Origin: Paenimyroides ummariense
GTDB lineage: Bacteria; Bacteroidota; Bacteroidia; Flavobacteriales; Flavobacteriaceae
DNA: 64,000 nt
NCBI RefSeq assembly: GCF_900115115.1
Contig: NZ_FOVI01000009.1
Location: forward strand, 1-64,000
Direction: 5' to 3'
Below are positions 54,022 to 64,000 of the stretch, piece by piece (position 1 is the stretch's first letter; the number at the start of each line of letters is the position of its first letter). The notes beneath the pieces are model-generated. The model was not told where the DNA came from. It saw only the letters and a list, made by a program, of their open reading frames with translations, and did not search any database. The position numbers were made by a program, and so were the translations under genes.

Positions 54022-56157
54022 TTAAGCGTTACCTTTTGCTTTTTTAATTACTTCTTCTTGAATGTTAGAAGGTGTTTGCTCGTAGTGAGAGAACTCCATT
54101 GTTGAAGTTGCACGACCTGAAGATAATGTACGTAATGTTGTTACATATCCGAACATTTCTGATAACGGCACAGAAGCTTTAACAACTTTTGCTCCGTTAC
54201 GATCGTCCATAGAGTTGATTTGACCACGACGACGGTTTAAGTCACCTACAATATCACCCATGTTTTCTTCTGGTGTTAACACTTCTAATTTCATGATTGG
54301 CTCAAGGATGATAGCACCTGCAGCTTTTGCAGATTCTTTATATCCCATTTTAGCTGCTAATTCGAAAGATAATGCATCCGAATCCACCGCGTGGTAAGAA
54401 CCATCGACCAAAGTAACTTTTAATGAATCCATTTCGAATCCTGCTAAAGGACCTTGTTTCATAGACTCACGGAAACCTTTTTCTACAGCAGGAATGTATT
54501 CTTTTGGTACGTTACCACCTTTAACTTCGTTAACAAACTGTAATCCTACGAATGGTTTACCGTCAACATCGTCAGCCGGACCAATTTTGAATACGATATC
54601 ACCAAATTTACCACGACCACCAGATTGCTTTTTGTAAGTTTCTCTGTGACTTGCTTCTTTTGTGAAAGCTTCTTTGTACTCTACCTGAGGTTCACCTTGG
54701 TTAACCTCTACTTTAAACTCACGACGCATACGGTCAACAATGATATCTAAGTGTAACTCACCCATACCAGAGATGATTGTTTGTCCAGAAGCTTGGTCTG
54801 TACGAACTGTAAATGTTGGATCTTCTTCTGCTAATTTAGCTAAAGCCATACCCATTTTATCTACGTCTGCTTTTGTTTTAGGTTCAATAGCAATACCAAT
54901 TACCGGATCAGGGAAATCCATAGATTCTAACACGATTGGGTGTTTTTCATCACATAAAGTATCTCCTGTTTTAATATCCTTGAAACCAACAGCAGCACCG
55001 ATATCTCCAGCTTCAATTCTTTCGATTGGGTTTTGCTTGTTAGCATGCATTTGGTAGATACGAGAGATACGCTCTTTGTTTCCTGAACGCGTATTCAACA
55101 CATAAGAACCAGCATCTAATCCACCTGAATAAGCACGGAAGAAAGCCAAACGACCTACGAAAGGATCGGTAGCAATTTTAAATGCTAATGCAGCAAACGG
55201 ATCGTTTACAGATGGTTTACGTGTAATTGGCTCTTCAGTATCTGGGTTAGTACCTTCGATCGCTTCTTTATCCATTGGAGATGGTAAGTAACGACAAACA
55301 GCATCTAACATGAACTGAACACCTTTATTTTTGAAAGATGAACCACATGTCATTGGAATGATGCTCATATCTAAAGTTGCAGCACGCAATGCTTTGTGTA
55401 CTTCTTCTTCAGTGATAGAGTTTTCATCCTCCATATATTTCTCTAACAAGTTTTCGTCGTAAGCAGCAATTTCTTCGATTAATTGACCACGGTATTGTTT
55501 TACCTCGTCAACCATTTCAGCAGGAATTTCTACGATATCAAAAGTAGCACCTTGTGTATCATCATGCCATACAATAGCACGGTTTTTCACTAAATCTACC
55601 ACTCCTTTAAAATCAGCTTCGTCACCAATTGGCAATACAATAGGCACCGCGTTAGACTTCAACATATCTTTAACTTGCTGACAAACTTTTAAGAAGTTAG
55701 ATCCTTGACGGTCCATCTTGTTAACAAATCCCATACGTGGAACTTTGTAGTTATCAGCTAAACGCCAGTTAGTTTCAGATTGTGGCTCAACTCCGTCAAC
55801 TGCAGAGAATAAGAATACCAATCCGTCTAATACACGTAATGAACGGTTTACCTCAACGGTAAAGTCAACGTGTCCTGGGGTATCGATAATATTAAAGTGA
55901 TAATCTTGTGAATCTGCAATTTTTTTACCTTGATCTGTTGGGAAAGCCCAAGTACAAGTTGTAGCTGCAGATGTAATAGTGATACCACGTTCTGCTTCTT
56001 GCTCCATCCAGTCCATTGTAGAAGCACCATCGTGTACTTCACCAATTTTGTGGTTTTTACCTGTATAAAAAAGGATACGCTCTGTTGTTGTTGTTTTACC
56101 AGCATCAATGTGAGCAGCGATTCCTATGTTTCTAGTAAATCTTAAATCTCTAGCCAT
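54022..56157 (-). CDS. fusA: Elongation factor G
   Basis: The 711 residues include GTPase motifs [27 protein letters not shown] and VNKMD. Domains II to V follow, with [13 protein letters not shown] and the C-terminal domain with [23 protein letters not shown] drives translocation and, with RRF, recycling. It lies between rpsG and rpsJ (gaps 22 and 11 bases). A tuf gene is not present in this cluster. Confidence 0.98.
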   Translation of the reverse strand: MARDLRFTRNIGIAAHIDAGKTTTTERILFYTGKNHKIGEVHDGASTMDWMEQEAERGITITSAATTCTWAFPTDQGKKIADSQDYHFNIIDTPGHVDFTVEVNRSLRVLDGLVFLFSAVDGVEPQSETNWRLADNYKVPRMGFVNKMDRQGSNFLKVCQQVKDMLKSNAVPIVLPIGDEADFKGVVDLVKNRAIVWHDDTQGATFDIVEIPAEMVDEVKQYRGQLIEEIAAYDENLLEKYMEDENSITEEEVHKALRAATLDMSIIPMTCGSSFKNKGVQFMLDAVCRYLPSPMDKEAIEGTNPDTEEPITRKPSVNDPFAALAFKIATDPFVGRLAFFRAYSGGLDAGSYVLNTRSGNKERISRIYQMHANKQNPIERIEAGDIGAAVGFKDIKTGDTLCDEKHPIVLESMDFPDPVIGIAIEPKTKADVDKMGMALAKLAEEDPTFTVRTDQASGQTIISGMGELHLDIIVDRMRREFKVEVNQGEPQVEYKEAFTKEASHRETYKKQSGGRGKFGDIVFKIGPADDVDGKPFVGLQFVNEVKGGNVPKEYIPAVEKGFRESMKQGPLAGFEMDSLKVTLVDGSYHAVDSDALSFELAAKMGYKESAKAAGAIILEPIMKLEVLTPEENMGDIVGDLNRRRGQINSMDDRNGAKVVKASVPLSEMFGYVTTLRTLSSGRATSTMEFSHYEQTPSNIQEEVIKKAKGNA

Positions 56158-56179
56158 TTGTGTTGTTCTTTATGAAAAA

Positions 56180-56656
56180 TTAAAATCTAAAGTGAGAGAA
56201 TGCTTTATTAGCATCTGCCATTTTGTGAACATCCATTCTTTTCTTAACAGCAGCACCTTCTTCTTTTGCAGCAGCTAAGATTTCAGCAGCTAATTTAGAA
56301 GCCATAGATTTGTCGTTTCTTTTTCTTGCATAAAGAATCATCCATTTCATCGCCATAGAAATTTTTCTATCCGGACGAATTGGCATTGGAATTTGGAATG
56401 AAGCACCACCTACACGGCGAGAACGTACTTCAACGTGAGGCATAACGTTTGTTAATGCATCTTTCCATACTTCCAAAGAGGTTTTTTCTTCATCTTGCTT
56501 TTTAGTTTCAACGATTTCTAATGCATCGTAAAATACTTTAAAAGCAGTAGATTTTTTACCATCCCACATTAAGTTGTTCACGAAACGTGTTACTAACTGA
56601 TCGTTAAATTTTGGATCTGGTAAAAGAGGTCTTTTCTTTGCCTGTCTTTTTCTCAT
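56180..56656 (-). CDS. rpsG: Small ribosomal subunit protein uS7
   Basis: The 158 residues start [19 protein letters not shown] and include [17 protein letters not shown] and [18 protein letters not shown]7 marks. S7 binds the 3' domain of 16S rRNA. It follows rpsL by 121 bases. Confidence 0.98.
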   Translation of the reverse strand: MRKRQAKKRPLLPDPKFNDQLVTRFVNNLMWDGKKSTAFKVFYDALEIVETKKQDEEKTSLEVWKDALTNVMPHVEVRSRRVGGASFQIPMPIRPDRKISMAMKWMILYARKRNDKSMASKLAAEILAAAKEEGAAVKKRMDVHKMADANKAFSHFRF

Positions 56657-56777
56657 TTCTTTGTTACTTTTAAAAGTTTCTAGTTTAAGGTTCCAAGTTT
56701 AAAGCTTTGCATCACCCATAATGGCAATGCACAAATCTTTACGACTTTTAACTTTTGACTATTCTACTTAAATTAAA
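56657..56777 (-). other. Long spacer between rpsL and rpsG
   Basis: This 121-base spacer has no ORF. On the minus strand the phrase GTCAAAAGTTAAAAGTCG occurs near its start and GGAACCTTAAACTAGAAAC near its end. A weak stem, TGCAT with ATGCA, surrounds a GGGTG. It resembles the spacer at 43045-43129. Confidence 0.4.
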
Positions 56778-57161
56778 TTACTTTTTTGCGTCTTTAGGGC
56801 GTTTAGCACCATATTTAGATCTTCTTTGGGTACGACCGTTAACACCGGCTGTATCTAAAGCACCACGTACAATGTGGTATCTAACTCCTGGTAAATCTTT
56901 TACCCTTCCACCTCTAACTAATACTATCGAGTGCTCTTGTAAATTGTGTCCTTCTCCTGGGATGTAAGCGTTTACTTCATTACCGTTTGTCAAACGTACA
57001 CGCGCTACTTTACGCATTGCAGAGTTTGGCTTTTTAGGCGTTGTAGTATAAACACGCGTACACACACCACGTCTTTGAGGACATGAATCCAAAGCAACCG
57101 ATTTACTCTTCTTAGTTAATTGGGTTCTCCCTTTTCTTACTAATTGTTGAATTGTTGGCAT
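56778..57161 (-). CDS. rpsL: Small ribosomal subunit protein uS12
   Basis: From the ATG at 57161 the 127 residues start [19 protein letters not shown] and contain the decoding loops [20 protein letters not shown] and [16 protein letters not shown], with wild-type Lys at both classic streptomycin-resistance positions. It is the first gene of the cluster, behind a canonical promoter. An upstream in-frame ATG is rejected because it starts inside the 5' leader. Confidence 0.98.
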   Translation of the reverse strand: MPTIQQLVRKGRTQLTKKSKSVALDSCPQRRGVCTRVYTTTPKKPNSAMRKVARVRLTNGNEVNAYIPGEGHNLQEHSIVLVRGGRVKDLPGVRYHIVRGALDTAGVNGRTQRRSKYGAKRPKDAKK

Positions 57162-57218
57162 AATGTTTATTAAAAATTTTCTACATTCAAATTTGTTTCC
57201 CGTGTATTTTCGGGGATG

Positions 57219-57248
57219 CAAATATATAAATTATTATAATCAAAACAA
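57219..57248 (-). promoter_or_regulatory. Main promoter of the ribosomal cluster
   Basis: On the minus strand TTG (57248-57246), exactly 19 bases and TATATTTG (57226-57219) make a textbook Bacteroidetes promoter. It lies 58 bases before the rpsL ATG. The leader contains a CCCCG/CGGGA-type mini-stem. Confidence 0.85.
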
Positions 57249-57291
57249 ACGTATTTCGTTTATTTTCAAAATATTTCTACATTTATCAAAG

Positions 57292-57324
57292 TAACCCTTT
57301 CAAAGTTCGAACTCTGAAAGGGTT
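57292..57324. terminator. Terminator-like hairpin before rpsL and after the T9SS gene
   Basis: TAACCCTTTCA and TGAAAGGGTTA arms enclose the palindrome AGTTCGAACT. No long U-run follows on the minus strand; it may end the T9SS-protein transcript or insulate the ribosomal promoter. Confidence 0.5.
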
Positions 57325-57353
57325 ATAAATATTTAAGATTGCAAATGTATAAA

Positions 57354-58085
57354 TTATTGCTTTACCATTTTCTTATTCATTATTCGTCCATCTTTTGCCT
57401 TAATATTGATATGATAGATACCACTTGAAAAATTAGTATAGATCTCTTGCATCGGATTAGGGTTTAAGACAGTTTTTATCAATCTACCTGTGTTATCAAA
57501 AATTTTAATTTCTTCAATAACCTCATCGTAATCCTCTACAAAAAAGTGGTCTTCAAATGGGTTTGGGTAAACTTTAATAAATTGCTCCAATTTATTCTCT
57601 TTAATATTTGCTAAAGGAACAGTACTATAATAAGCTTTATTTCCTGCGTTGTTTGTTATGATTAGCTCACTATAACTAGAAAAATCGTTAATAATATAGG
57701 TAAAGGTATTATTGCGATAATTCTCAAAAAAATCATAGTATTTACCAAAATACTGAATTTCTTCATTAGTCATCCAACTACAAGGCATATTCATTGTAAG
57801 GATTATTTTTCCATTATCAATAGTAAAATCTGTAGAAGTTATATTTACCGCAGCATCAAATTGAGAACAATAAGTACTTGATAATTGAATGGTTTCAGGG
57901 ATAGGAGTATGAAAAATTGAAAAACGCCAATTCCCGCCTGTTGTTCCGTTTACAGAAATAGGAACAATATCAATTTGATTATTTTCTTCTATTTGGGTTA
58001 AATACCAATTGGTATTCAATATTGGTATTTGTGCTGTTAGTTGATTTACTCCTAAAACTGTAAGTATGATTAATATCATTTTCAT
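57354..58085 (-). CDS. T9SS type A sorting-domain secreted protein
   Basis: The 243 residues begin with signal MKMILIILTVLGVNQLTAQ. The middle is unknown, and the C-terminal about 75 residues form a type A sorting domain: VYPNPFEDHFFVED, then IKIFDNTGRLIKTV, FSSGIYHINIKAKDGR and KKMVKQ. The domain targets proteins to the T9SS for surface export, and is evidence that the porG-like locus serves a working system. Function of the mature body is not recognised. A TAGGTTTG box lies at 58121-58114. Confidence 0.88.
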   Translation of the reverse strand: MKMILIILTVLGVNQLTAQIPILNTNWYLTQIEENNQIDIVPISVNGTTGGNWRFSIFHTPIPETIQLSSTYCSQFDAAVNITSTDFTIDNGKIILTMNMPCSWMTNEEIQYFGKYYDFFENYRNNTFTYIINDFSSYSELIITNNAGNKAYYSTVPLANIKENKLEQFIKVYPNPFEDHFFVEDYDEVIEEIKIFDNTGRLIKTVLNPNPMQEIYTNFSSGIYHINIKAKDGRIMNKKMVKQ

Positions 58086-58312
58086 AACTTTATAAGTATT
58101 TATTTGTTTACTACAAACCTAGTTCTTTTTTTCTAAAAAAAAACTTATTTCACTAATAATCAACAACAAAAACTCAAAAAGAGAACTACACATTTTATAA
58201 TCTACTAAATAAATGAACTGTTTATCAAAAACTATAAAAACGACTTATTACCTTAAAAAGGTAGTTTAATTATTTTTAATCTTTAGCGTATATTTACGGG
58301 AAATTTATCTGA

Positions 58313-59983
58313 ATGCTGTTTTCAAAAAAAATCTTTTACTTACTTTTTTTAATCCTTGCAACAAGTACTCGTTTGTATGCTCAACAGATTTACCTAAAAG
58401 TAAATGGTAAAAATACCAGCGAAACATCTTTTTTAAAACAAAATATTAAAGACAGTATTTTTAATAACGGACAAGAAGTTGAAACCAAATTGATTTTTTT
58501 ACAAGATTTTCTAAGAACGAACGGGTATTTATACCACCAAATAACATCGGCAGAAAAAAAAGACAGTCTGTATCTTGTAAATTTTGATTTAGGCAAGAAA
58601 ACCGATAGCTTAAAAATTAACTTCAACAAGCACCAAGCTCAGTTAAAATCAATCTTACAAATTAACGAACCTACCAAAACCATCGCCATACAAAACACCG
58701 AAAGCTTTCTTAAAAGCATTGTTGAAAAATTAGCCAAAAAAGGTTATTCTATAAGCACGGTTAAGTTAACAAATCATCAATTTTTAAATGATATGATTAC
58801 TGCCGATTTAGACCTGCATTTAGATGAACAGCGCAGAATAGATCAGTTGGTTTTTACACCTTACAACAACTTCCCTACCGGAATTAAACAGCGATTGATT
58901 AAGAAATACGAAAAGCAACCGTTTACCGATGCCGTGACTAATGAATTGCAAAAAGAAATGAGCCAGTTTCCGTTTATAAAAACCACCAAACAACCTGAAG
59001 TTCTTTTTACCGAAAGCAACACTGCTTTGTATTTATATGTGGAACGACAAAATATTAGTCAGTTTGACGGATTGATTGGTTTTACAAATGATGATAACGG
59101 AAAAGTACAGTTTAACGGTTATGCCGATTTGCAGTTAATGAATATTTTAAACAAAGGCGAACAACTGAAATTGTATTGGAAGAATGACGGAAACCAGCAA
59201 ACACAGTTTAATCTTTCGGGCGAAGTTCCTTATCTGTTCAATACGCCATTTGGGTTGAAAGCTTCGTTAGAATTGTTTAAGCAAGACAGCACTATGATGA
59301 ACACCAAATTTAACGCGGCGGTTTTATATTACTTGAATTTTAACCACCGAGTTGGTGTTGGATATCAATCAACATCGTCAGTTGCAGGAACAGAGAATTT
59401 TTATCAGGCTACCGATTACAACAATCAGTTCATTACACTGAATTATTTATTGAACAAATATCAGGATCATCCCCTATTTCGACAAAAATACTACATAACA
59501 GGTTTGGCTGGTTTTGGATCGAAAACCGAAGAGAAAGACAACCGCAAAGGTTCGCAGCAATTTATAAATTTAACCGCCAGTTATCTGTGGCAGATAAACA
59601 ACCGCTGGTACTTTAACCAGCAATTAGAAGGATCGCTTTTGCGGAGTGCCATACCTTTATTATATAATGAATATTACCGTTTTGGTGGGATACATTCTAT
59701 TCGCGGATTTAGAGAAAATTCTTTGCTCGCCAAAAGTTTAGTTGGTTTGTATAACGAAGCCCGTTATTTACTCGCTCCAAACATGTACATACACTCAATC
59801 ACCGATGTTGCTTATTACGAAGGCGAAAATACCAACGATTTATTATATTCATTTGGTTTGGGTTTTGGTATACAAACCGGCGGCGGCTTATTCAATATTA
59901 TTTACGCAAACGGCATACAGCCAGATACCGATTTTAAATTATCAAATTCAATATTTCATTTAAGCTACAAAACGCAGTTTTAA
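58313..59983 (+). CDS. Omp85/TamA-like outer membrane protein
   Basis: The 556 residues start with signal MLFSKKIFYLLFLILATSTRLYAQ. A N-terminal region with POTRA-like strands (IYLKVNGKNTSETSFLKQNI) comes first, then a C-terminal beta-barrel containing HSIRGFRENS, equivalent to the Omp85 RGF motif. It is shorter than BamA and is a paralogue whose substrate is unknown. It may insert or secrete a surface protein. It is monocistronic by appearance, followed by a lipoprotein gene 125 bases downstream. Confidence 0.78.
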   Translation: MLFSKKIFYLLFLILATSTRLYAQQIYLKVNGKNTSETSFLKQNIKDSIFNNGQEVETKLIFLQDFLRTNGYLYHQITSAEKKDSLYLVNFDLGKKTDSLKINFNKHQAQLKSILQINEPTKTIAIQNTESFLKSIVEKLAKKGYSISTVKLTNHQFLNDMITADLDLHLDEQRRIDQLVFTPYNNFPTGIKQRLIKKYEKQPFTDAVTNELQKEMSQFPFIKTTKQPEVLFTESNTALYLYVERQNISQFDGLIGFTNDDNGKVQFNGYADLQLMNILNKGEQLKLYWKNDGNQQTQFNLSGEVPYLFNTPFGLKASLELFKQDSTMMNTKFNAAVLYYLNFNHRVGVGYQSTSSVAGTENFYQATDYNNQFITLNYLLNKYQDHPLFRQKYYITGLAGFGSKTEEKDNRKGSQQFINLTASYLWQINNRWYFNQQLEGSLLRSAIPLLYNEYYRFGGIHSIRGFRENSLLAKSLVGLYNEARYLLAPNMYIHSITDVAYYEGENTNDLLYSFGLGFGIQTGGGLFNIIYANGIQPDTDFKLSNSIFHLSYKTQF

Positions 59984-60107
59984 TTTTATTTGGGTTGATA
60001 AATCACTGAATCTAAAACAGCATTTCAGAAAAAAAAAATCAGTATATTTATAGAACAAAACATAATAAACACTCATTTACTTAATAGTAACTTTAAAATT
60101 TTTAGTT

Positions 60108-60722
60108 ATGAGGATTTTATGTTTTCTACTTTTATTATTTACACTACAATCTTGTGCTACTAAAAAATACACGAAAGCGCACTTGCTTTCTGACGGAATA
60201 AAATCTGCAACCGAAGAAACGTACAACGTTACCAATAATCAGAAAAAGCTTTTTCAGAAAAAAGAAATTGTTTTCAAAAAAGGTCGAATCAAACATTCTA
60301 AAACGTTTGATTCATCGGGTAATCTTTTGCAGGAAACAAATAAGAAAATGTGGTTTACCGAAGAACTGTATCCCGACAAAGAAACTCTGTATCGTAAAAC
60401 CCGCTGGAAACCCAACCGTCGCGAACGTATTAGTACGTACTTAAAAAAACAAGACAAGCAAAGCGAAAGCATTTATCATTACAATAAAAACGGATCAATC
60501 AATAAAATAGTCGATAATTTTTCGACTTTTCAAACGCAGCATTTTTATTATACCGATAACGAATTGTCTAAAATTGAGATCACTTCAAAAGATGGTAAAG
60601 TTGTTGACGAAGTTGCCATTGAATGCAAAGAAAAAGACAGCCGAGGAACGTGTTTAAAACAAATTAGAACATCAAAAAAAGGTGCAAAAGAAGAAATTAT
60701 TATTAAACCTGTTTACAGTTGA
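60108..60722 (+). CDS. Predicted lipoprotein of unknown function
   Basis: The 204 residues have a lipoprotein signal (MRILCFLLLLFTLQSC, lipobox QSC at 14-16). The mature part has repeated segments TFDSSGNLLQETNKK and YHYNKNGSINKIVDN, like YD/RHS beta-repeats or toxin-antitoxin-like MORN motifs. I do not recognise a family. It may be a surface or periplasmic beta-rich protein. It stands alone between the Omp85-like gene and rlmB. Confidence 0.6.
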   Translation: MRILCFLLLLFTLQSCATKKYTKAHLLSDGIKSATEETYNVTNNQKKLFQKKEIVFKKGRIKHSKTFDSSGNLLQETNKKMWFTEELYPDKETLYRKTRWKPNRRERISTYLKKQDKQSESIYHYNKNGSINKIVDNFSTFQTQHFYYTDNELSKIEITSKDGKVVDEVAIECKEKDSRGTCLKQIRTSKKGAKEEIIIKPVYS

Positions 60723-60773
60723 ATAAAAACTATTTATATAAATACAGAATTTAGATTTTTATAAATATAGTAA

Positions 60774-60781
60774 TATCTTTG
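60774..60781 (+). promoter_or_regulatory. -7 box of rlmB, implying a leaderless start
   Basis: TATCTTTG ends 4 bases before the ATG at 60786, the same geometry as murI. Confidence 0.5.
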
Positions 60782-60785
60782 CGCT

Positions 60786-61523
60786 ATGCAAAATGAACAT
60801 CAAATATTTGGAATTCGTGCAGTTATCGAGGCGATAAACGCGGGAAAGGAAATAGATAAAGTATTTATACAAAAAGAAGCTCAAGGCGATTTAATGCAGG
60901 AGCTTATGAAAACGTTGAAGAAAAATAACGTAAATTTTTCGTACGTTCCGGTTGAAAAGCTGAACAAATTAAGCAAATTCAATAACCACCAAGGTGCAGT
61001 TGCATCTATCGCGCCAATTAAATTTGTTACGATGGAAGAATTGGTTGAAGGTGTGTTGGAGAAAAAAGAAAGTCCGTTGTTTTTAATTTTAGATCAGTTG
61101 AGTGATGCCCGAAATTTTGGTGCGATTATTCGTACGGCAGAATGTACAGGTGTTGACGGAATTATTATCCAAAAACAAGGTTCGGCTCCGGTAAATGGTG
61201 ATACCGTAAAAACATCAGCTGGTGCGGTTTTTAATATTCCGATCTGTAAGGTGGATCATATTAAAGATGCTGTTTTTTATTTACAGGGTTCGGGAATTGC
61301 AACCGTTGCTGCAACCGAAAAAACCGAAAACAATATTTACGAGATTGATTTTAACAAAGGAATTGCCATTATTATGGGTTCTGAAGATAAAGGGGTGAAT
61401 CCGTCGGTTTTAAAAATTGTTGACGAAAAAGCTAAGTTGCCAATGTTTGGAACGATTTCTTCGTTAAACGTATCGGTTGCTTGCGGTGCTTTTTTATATG
61501 AAGCTGTTAGACAACGTTTGTAA
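60786..61523 (+). CDS. rlmB: 23S rRNA (guanosine(2251)-2'-O)-methyltransferase RlmB
   Basis: The 245 residues have an N-terminal substrate-binding part (FGIRAVIEAINAGKEIDKVF). A C-terminal SpoU (SPOUT) domain follows with LDQLSDARNFGAIIRTAE, then IIMGSEDKGVNPSVL and SSLNVSVACGAFLYEAVRQ, the knotted SAM site. RlmB methylates G2251 in the peptidyl-transferase loop. A small membrane-protein gene follows 4 bases after its stop. Confidence 0.93.
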   Translation: MQNEHQIFGIRAVIEAINAGKEIDKVFIQKEAQGDLMQELMKTLKKNNVNFSYVPVEKLNKLSKFNNHQGAVASIAPIKFVTMEELVEGVLEKKESPLFLILDQLSDARNFGAIIRTAECTGVDGIIIQKQGSAPVNGDTVKTSAGAVFNIPICKVDHIKDAVFYLQGSGIATVAATEKTENNIYEIDFNKGIAIIMGSEDKGVNPSVLKIVDEKAKLPMFGTISSLNVSVACGAFLYEAVRQRL

Positions 61524-61527
61524 TTAA

Positions 61528-61782
61528 ATGAAAGTTAAACATTACACATTTCTAATTATTTCTTTAATTATCCTTGCTCTTATTTTTGGTTTCGGGATAA
61601 TAAATACAATGGTTAGTTTAAAGTATGAAACAAATTTTGATAATGAATGTGTTTCAACAATATCTGGCGATAATTTGTGTAATTCTCTAAGAAATATAAA
61701 ATACTTGTTTTATATAGATCTAATAGCAATTTTGATTCTGCTATTATTTCAAGAAAAAATCATAAAAAAAAACGGATTCTAA
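61528..61782 (+). CDS. Small predicted membrane protein (84 aa)
   Basis: The 84 residues have a hydrophobic segment near 5-30 (TFLIISLIILALIFGFG) and a second near 58-73 (FYIDLIAILILLLF). Two Cys (CVSTISGDNLC) lie in the loop. Family unknown. Its start is 4 bases after the rlmB stop, and its stop codon lies within the terminator hairpin (61771-61794), so the transcript ends as translation does. Confidence 0.6.
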   Translation: MKVKHYTFLIISLIILALIFGFGIINTMVSLKYETNFDNECVSTISGDNLCNSLRNIKYLFYIDLIAILILLLFQEKIIKKNGF

Positions 61783-61802
61783 TTAGAATCCGTTTTTTTT
61801 AT
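61763..61802. terminator. Bidirectional terminator between the small membrane gene and katG
   Basis: AACGGATTCTAA (61771-61782) pairs with TTAGAATCCGTT (61783-61794) and is flanked by A- and T-runs. It serves both the plus-strand gene and katG on the minus strand. Confidence 0.88.
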
Positions 61803-61813
61803 CCATTTTTAAA

Positions 61814-64000
<2,187 letters not shown>

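Overview
The window reads as a low-GC chromosome segment of a Bacteroidota bacterium, most likely Flavobacteriaceae. The signs are TAnnTTTG -7 promoter boxes, a type IX secretion (T9SS) sorting-domain protein, a PorG-like gene beside uppS, bamA and two ompH genes, head-GIN (DUF2807) proteins, and a complete flavobacterial-style str-S10-spc-alpha ribosomal cluster. No genus is assigned because the sequence alone does not settle it. Region 1 (1-6979) is an integrated mobile element, richer in G+C at its left end than the rest. It holds the decayed mobilisation end of a Bacteroidetes conjugative transposon: a relaxase cut after about 75 residues, an intact MobA-like gene, an oriT-like nested palindrome and a DUF3408 gene. 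The cargo follows: a YCII gene with its ECF41-type sigma factor, a dihydrofolate-reductase-family protein and an AraC regulator. At the right end are a 53-residue ORF and a large serine recombinase whose last 13 codons lie antisense inside a tRNA-Met gene, which marks the junction with the chromosome. Region 2 (6980-17563) holds two DUF2807 proteins around a YegP-like gene, then clpX, clpP and tig. After these comes an operon for a FadL-type porin, a GDSL lipoprotein and a small membrane protein, and then pdxJ overlapping an alpha/beta hydrolase. Region 3 (17635-26076) is an envelope-biogenesis run on the plus strand: CBS protein, nadK, porG-like, uppS, bamA, two ompH genes and murI. Region 4 (26081-38613) holds a protein with 23 tandem 16-residue repeats, a luciferase-like oxidoreductase, MarC, SulP, CtlX and a DDAH-like amidinohydrolase with a four-helix-bundle gene between them, gltA, eno, HopJ-like, and two unknown genes. 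Region 5 (38661-57161) is carA followed by 31 translation and secretion genes on the minus strand, from rpsL to rplQ. A canonical promoter precedes rpsL and a strong terminator follows rplQ. The larger internal gaps carry hairpins, a promoter or poly-U runs, so the cluster looks punctuated by internal control points. Region 6 (57354-64000) has a T9SS substrate, an Omp85-like protein, a lipoprotein, rlmB, a small membrane protein and katG, which runs off the window edge. How they work together: regions 3 and 5 are growth-linked housekeeping for translation, Sec export, OMP assembly and the undecaprenyl and murein supply. The mobile element adds a self-contained sigma-factor circuit. Its two cargo promoters share the motif TGTCAC(A/G)-N16-TGTC, which is close to the published ECF41 target.
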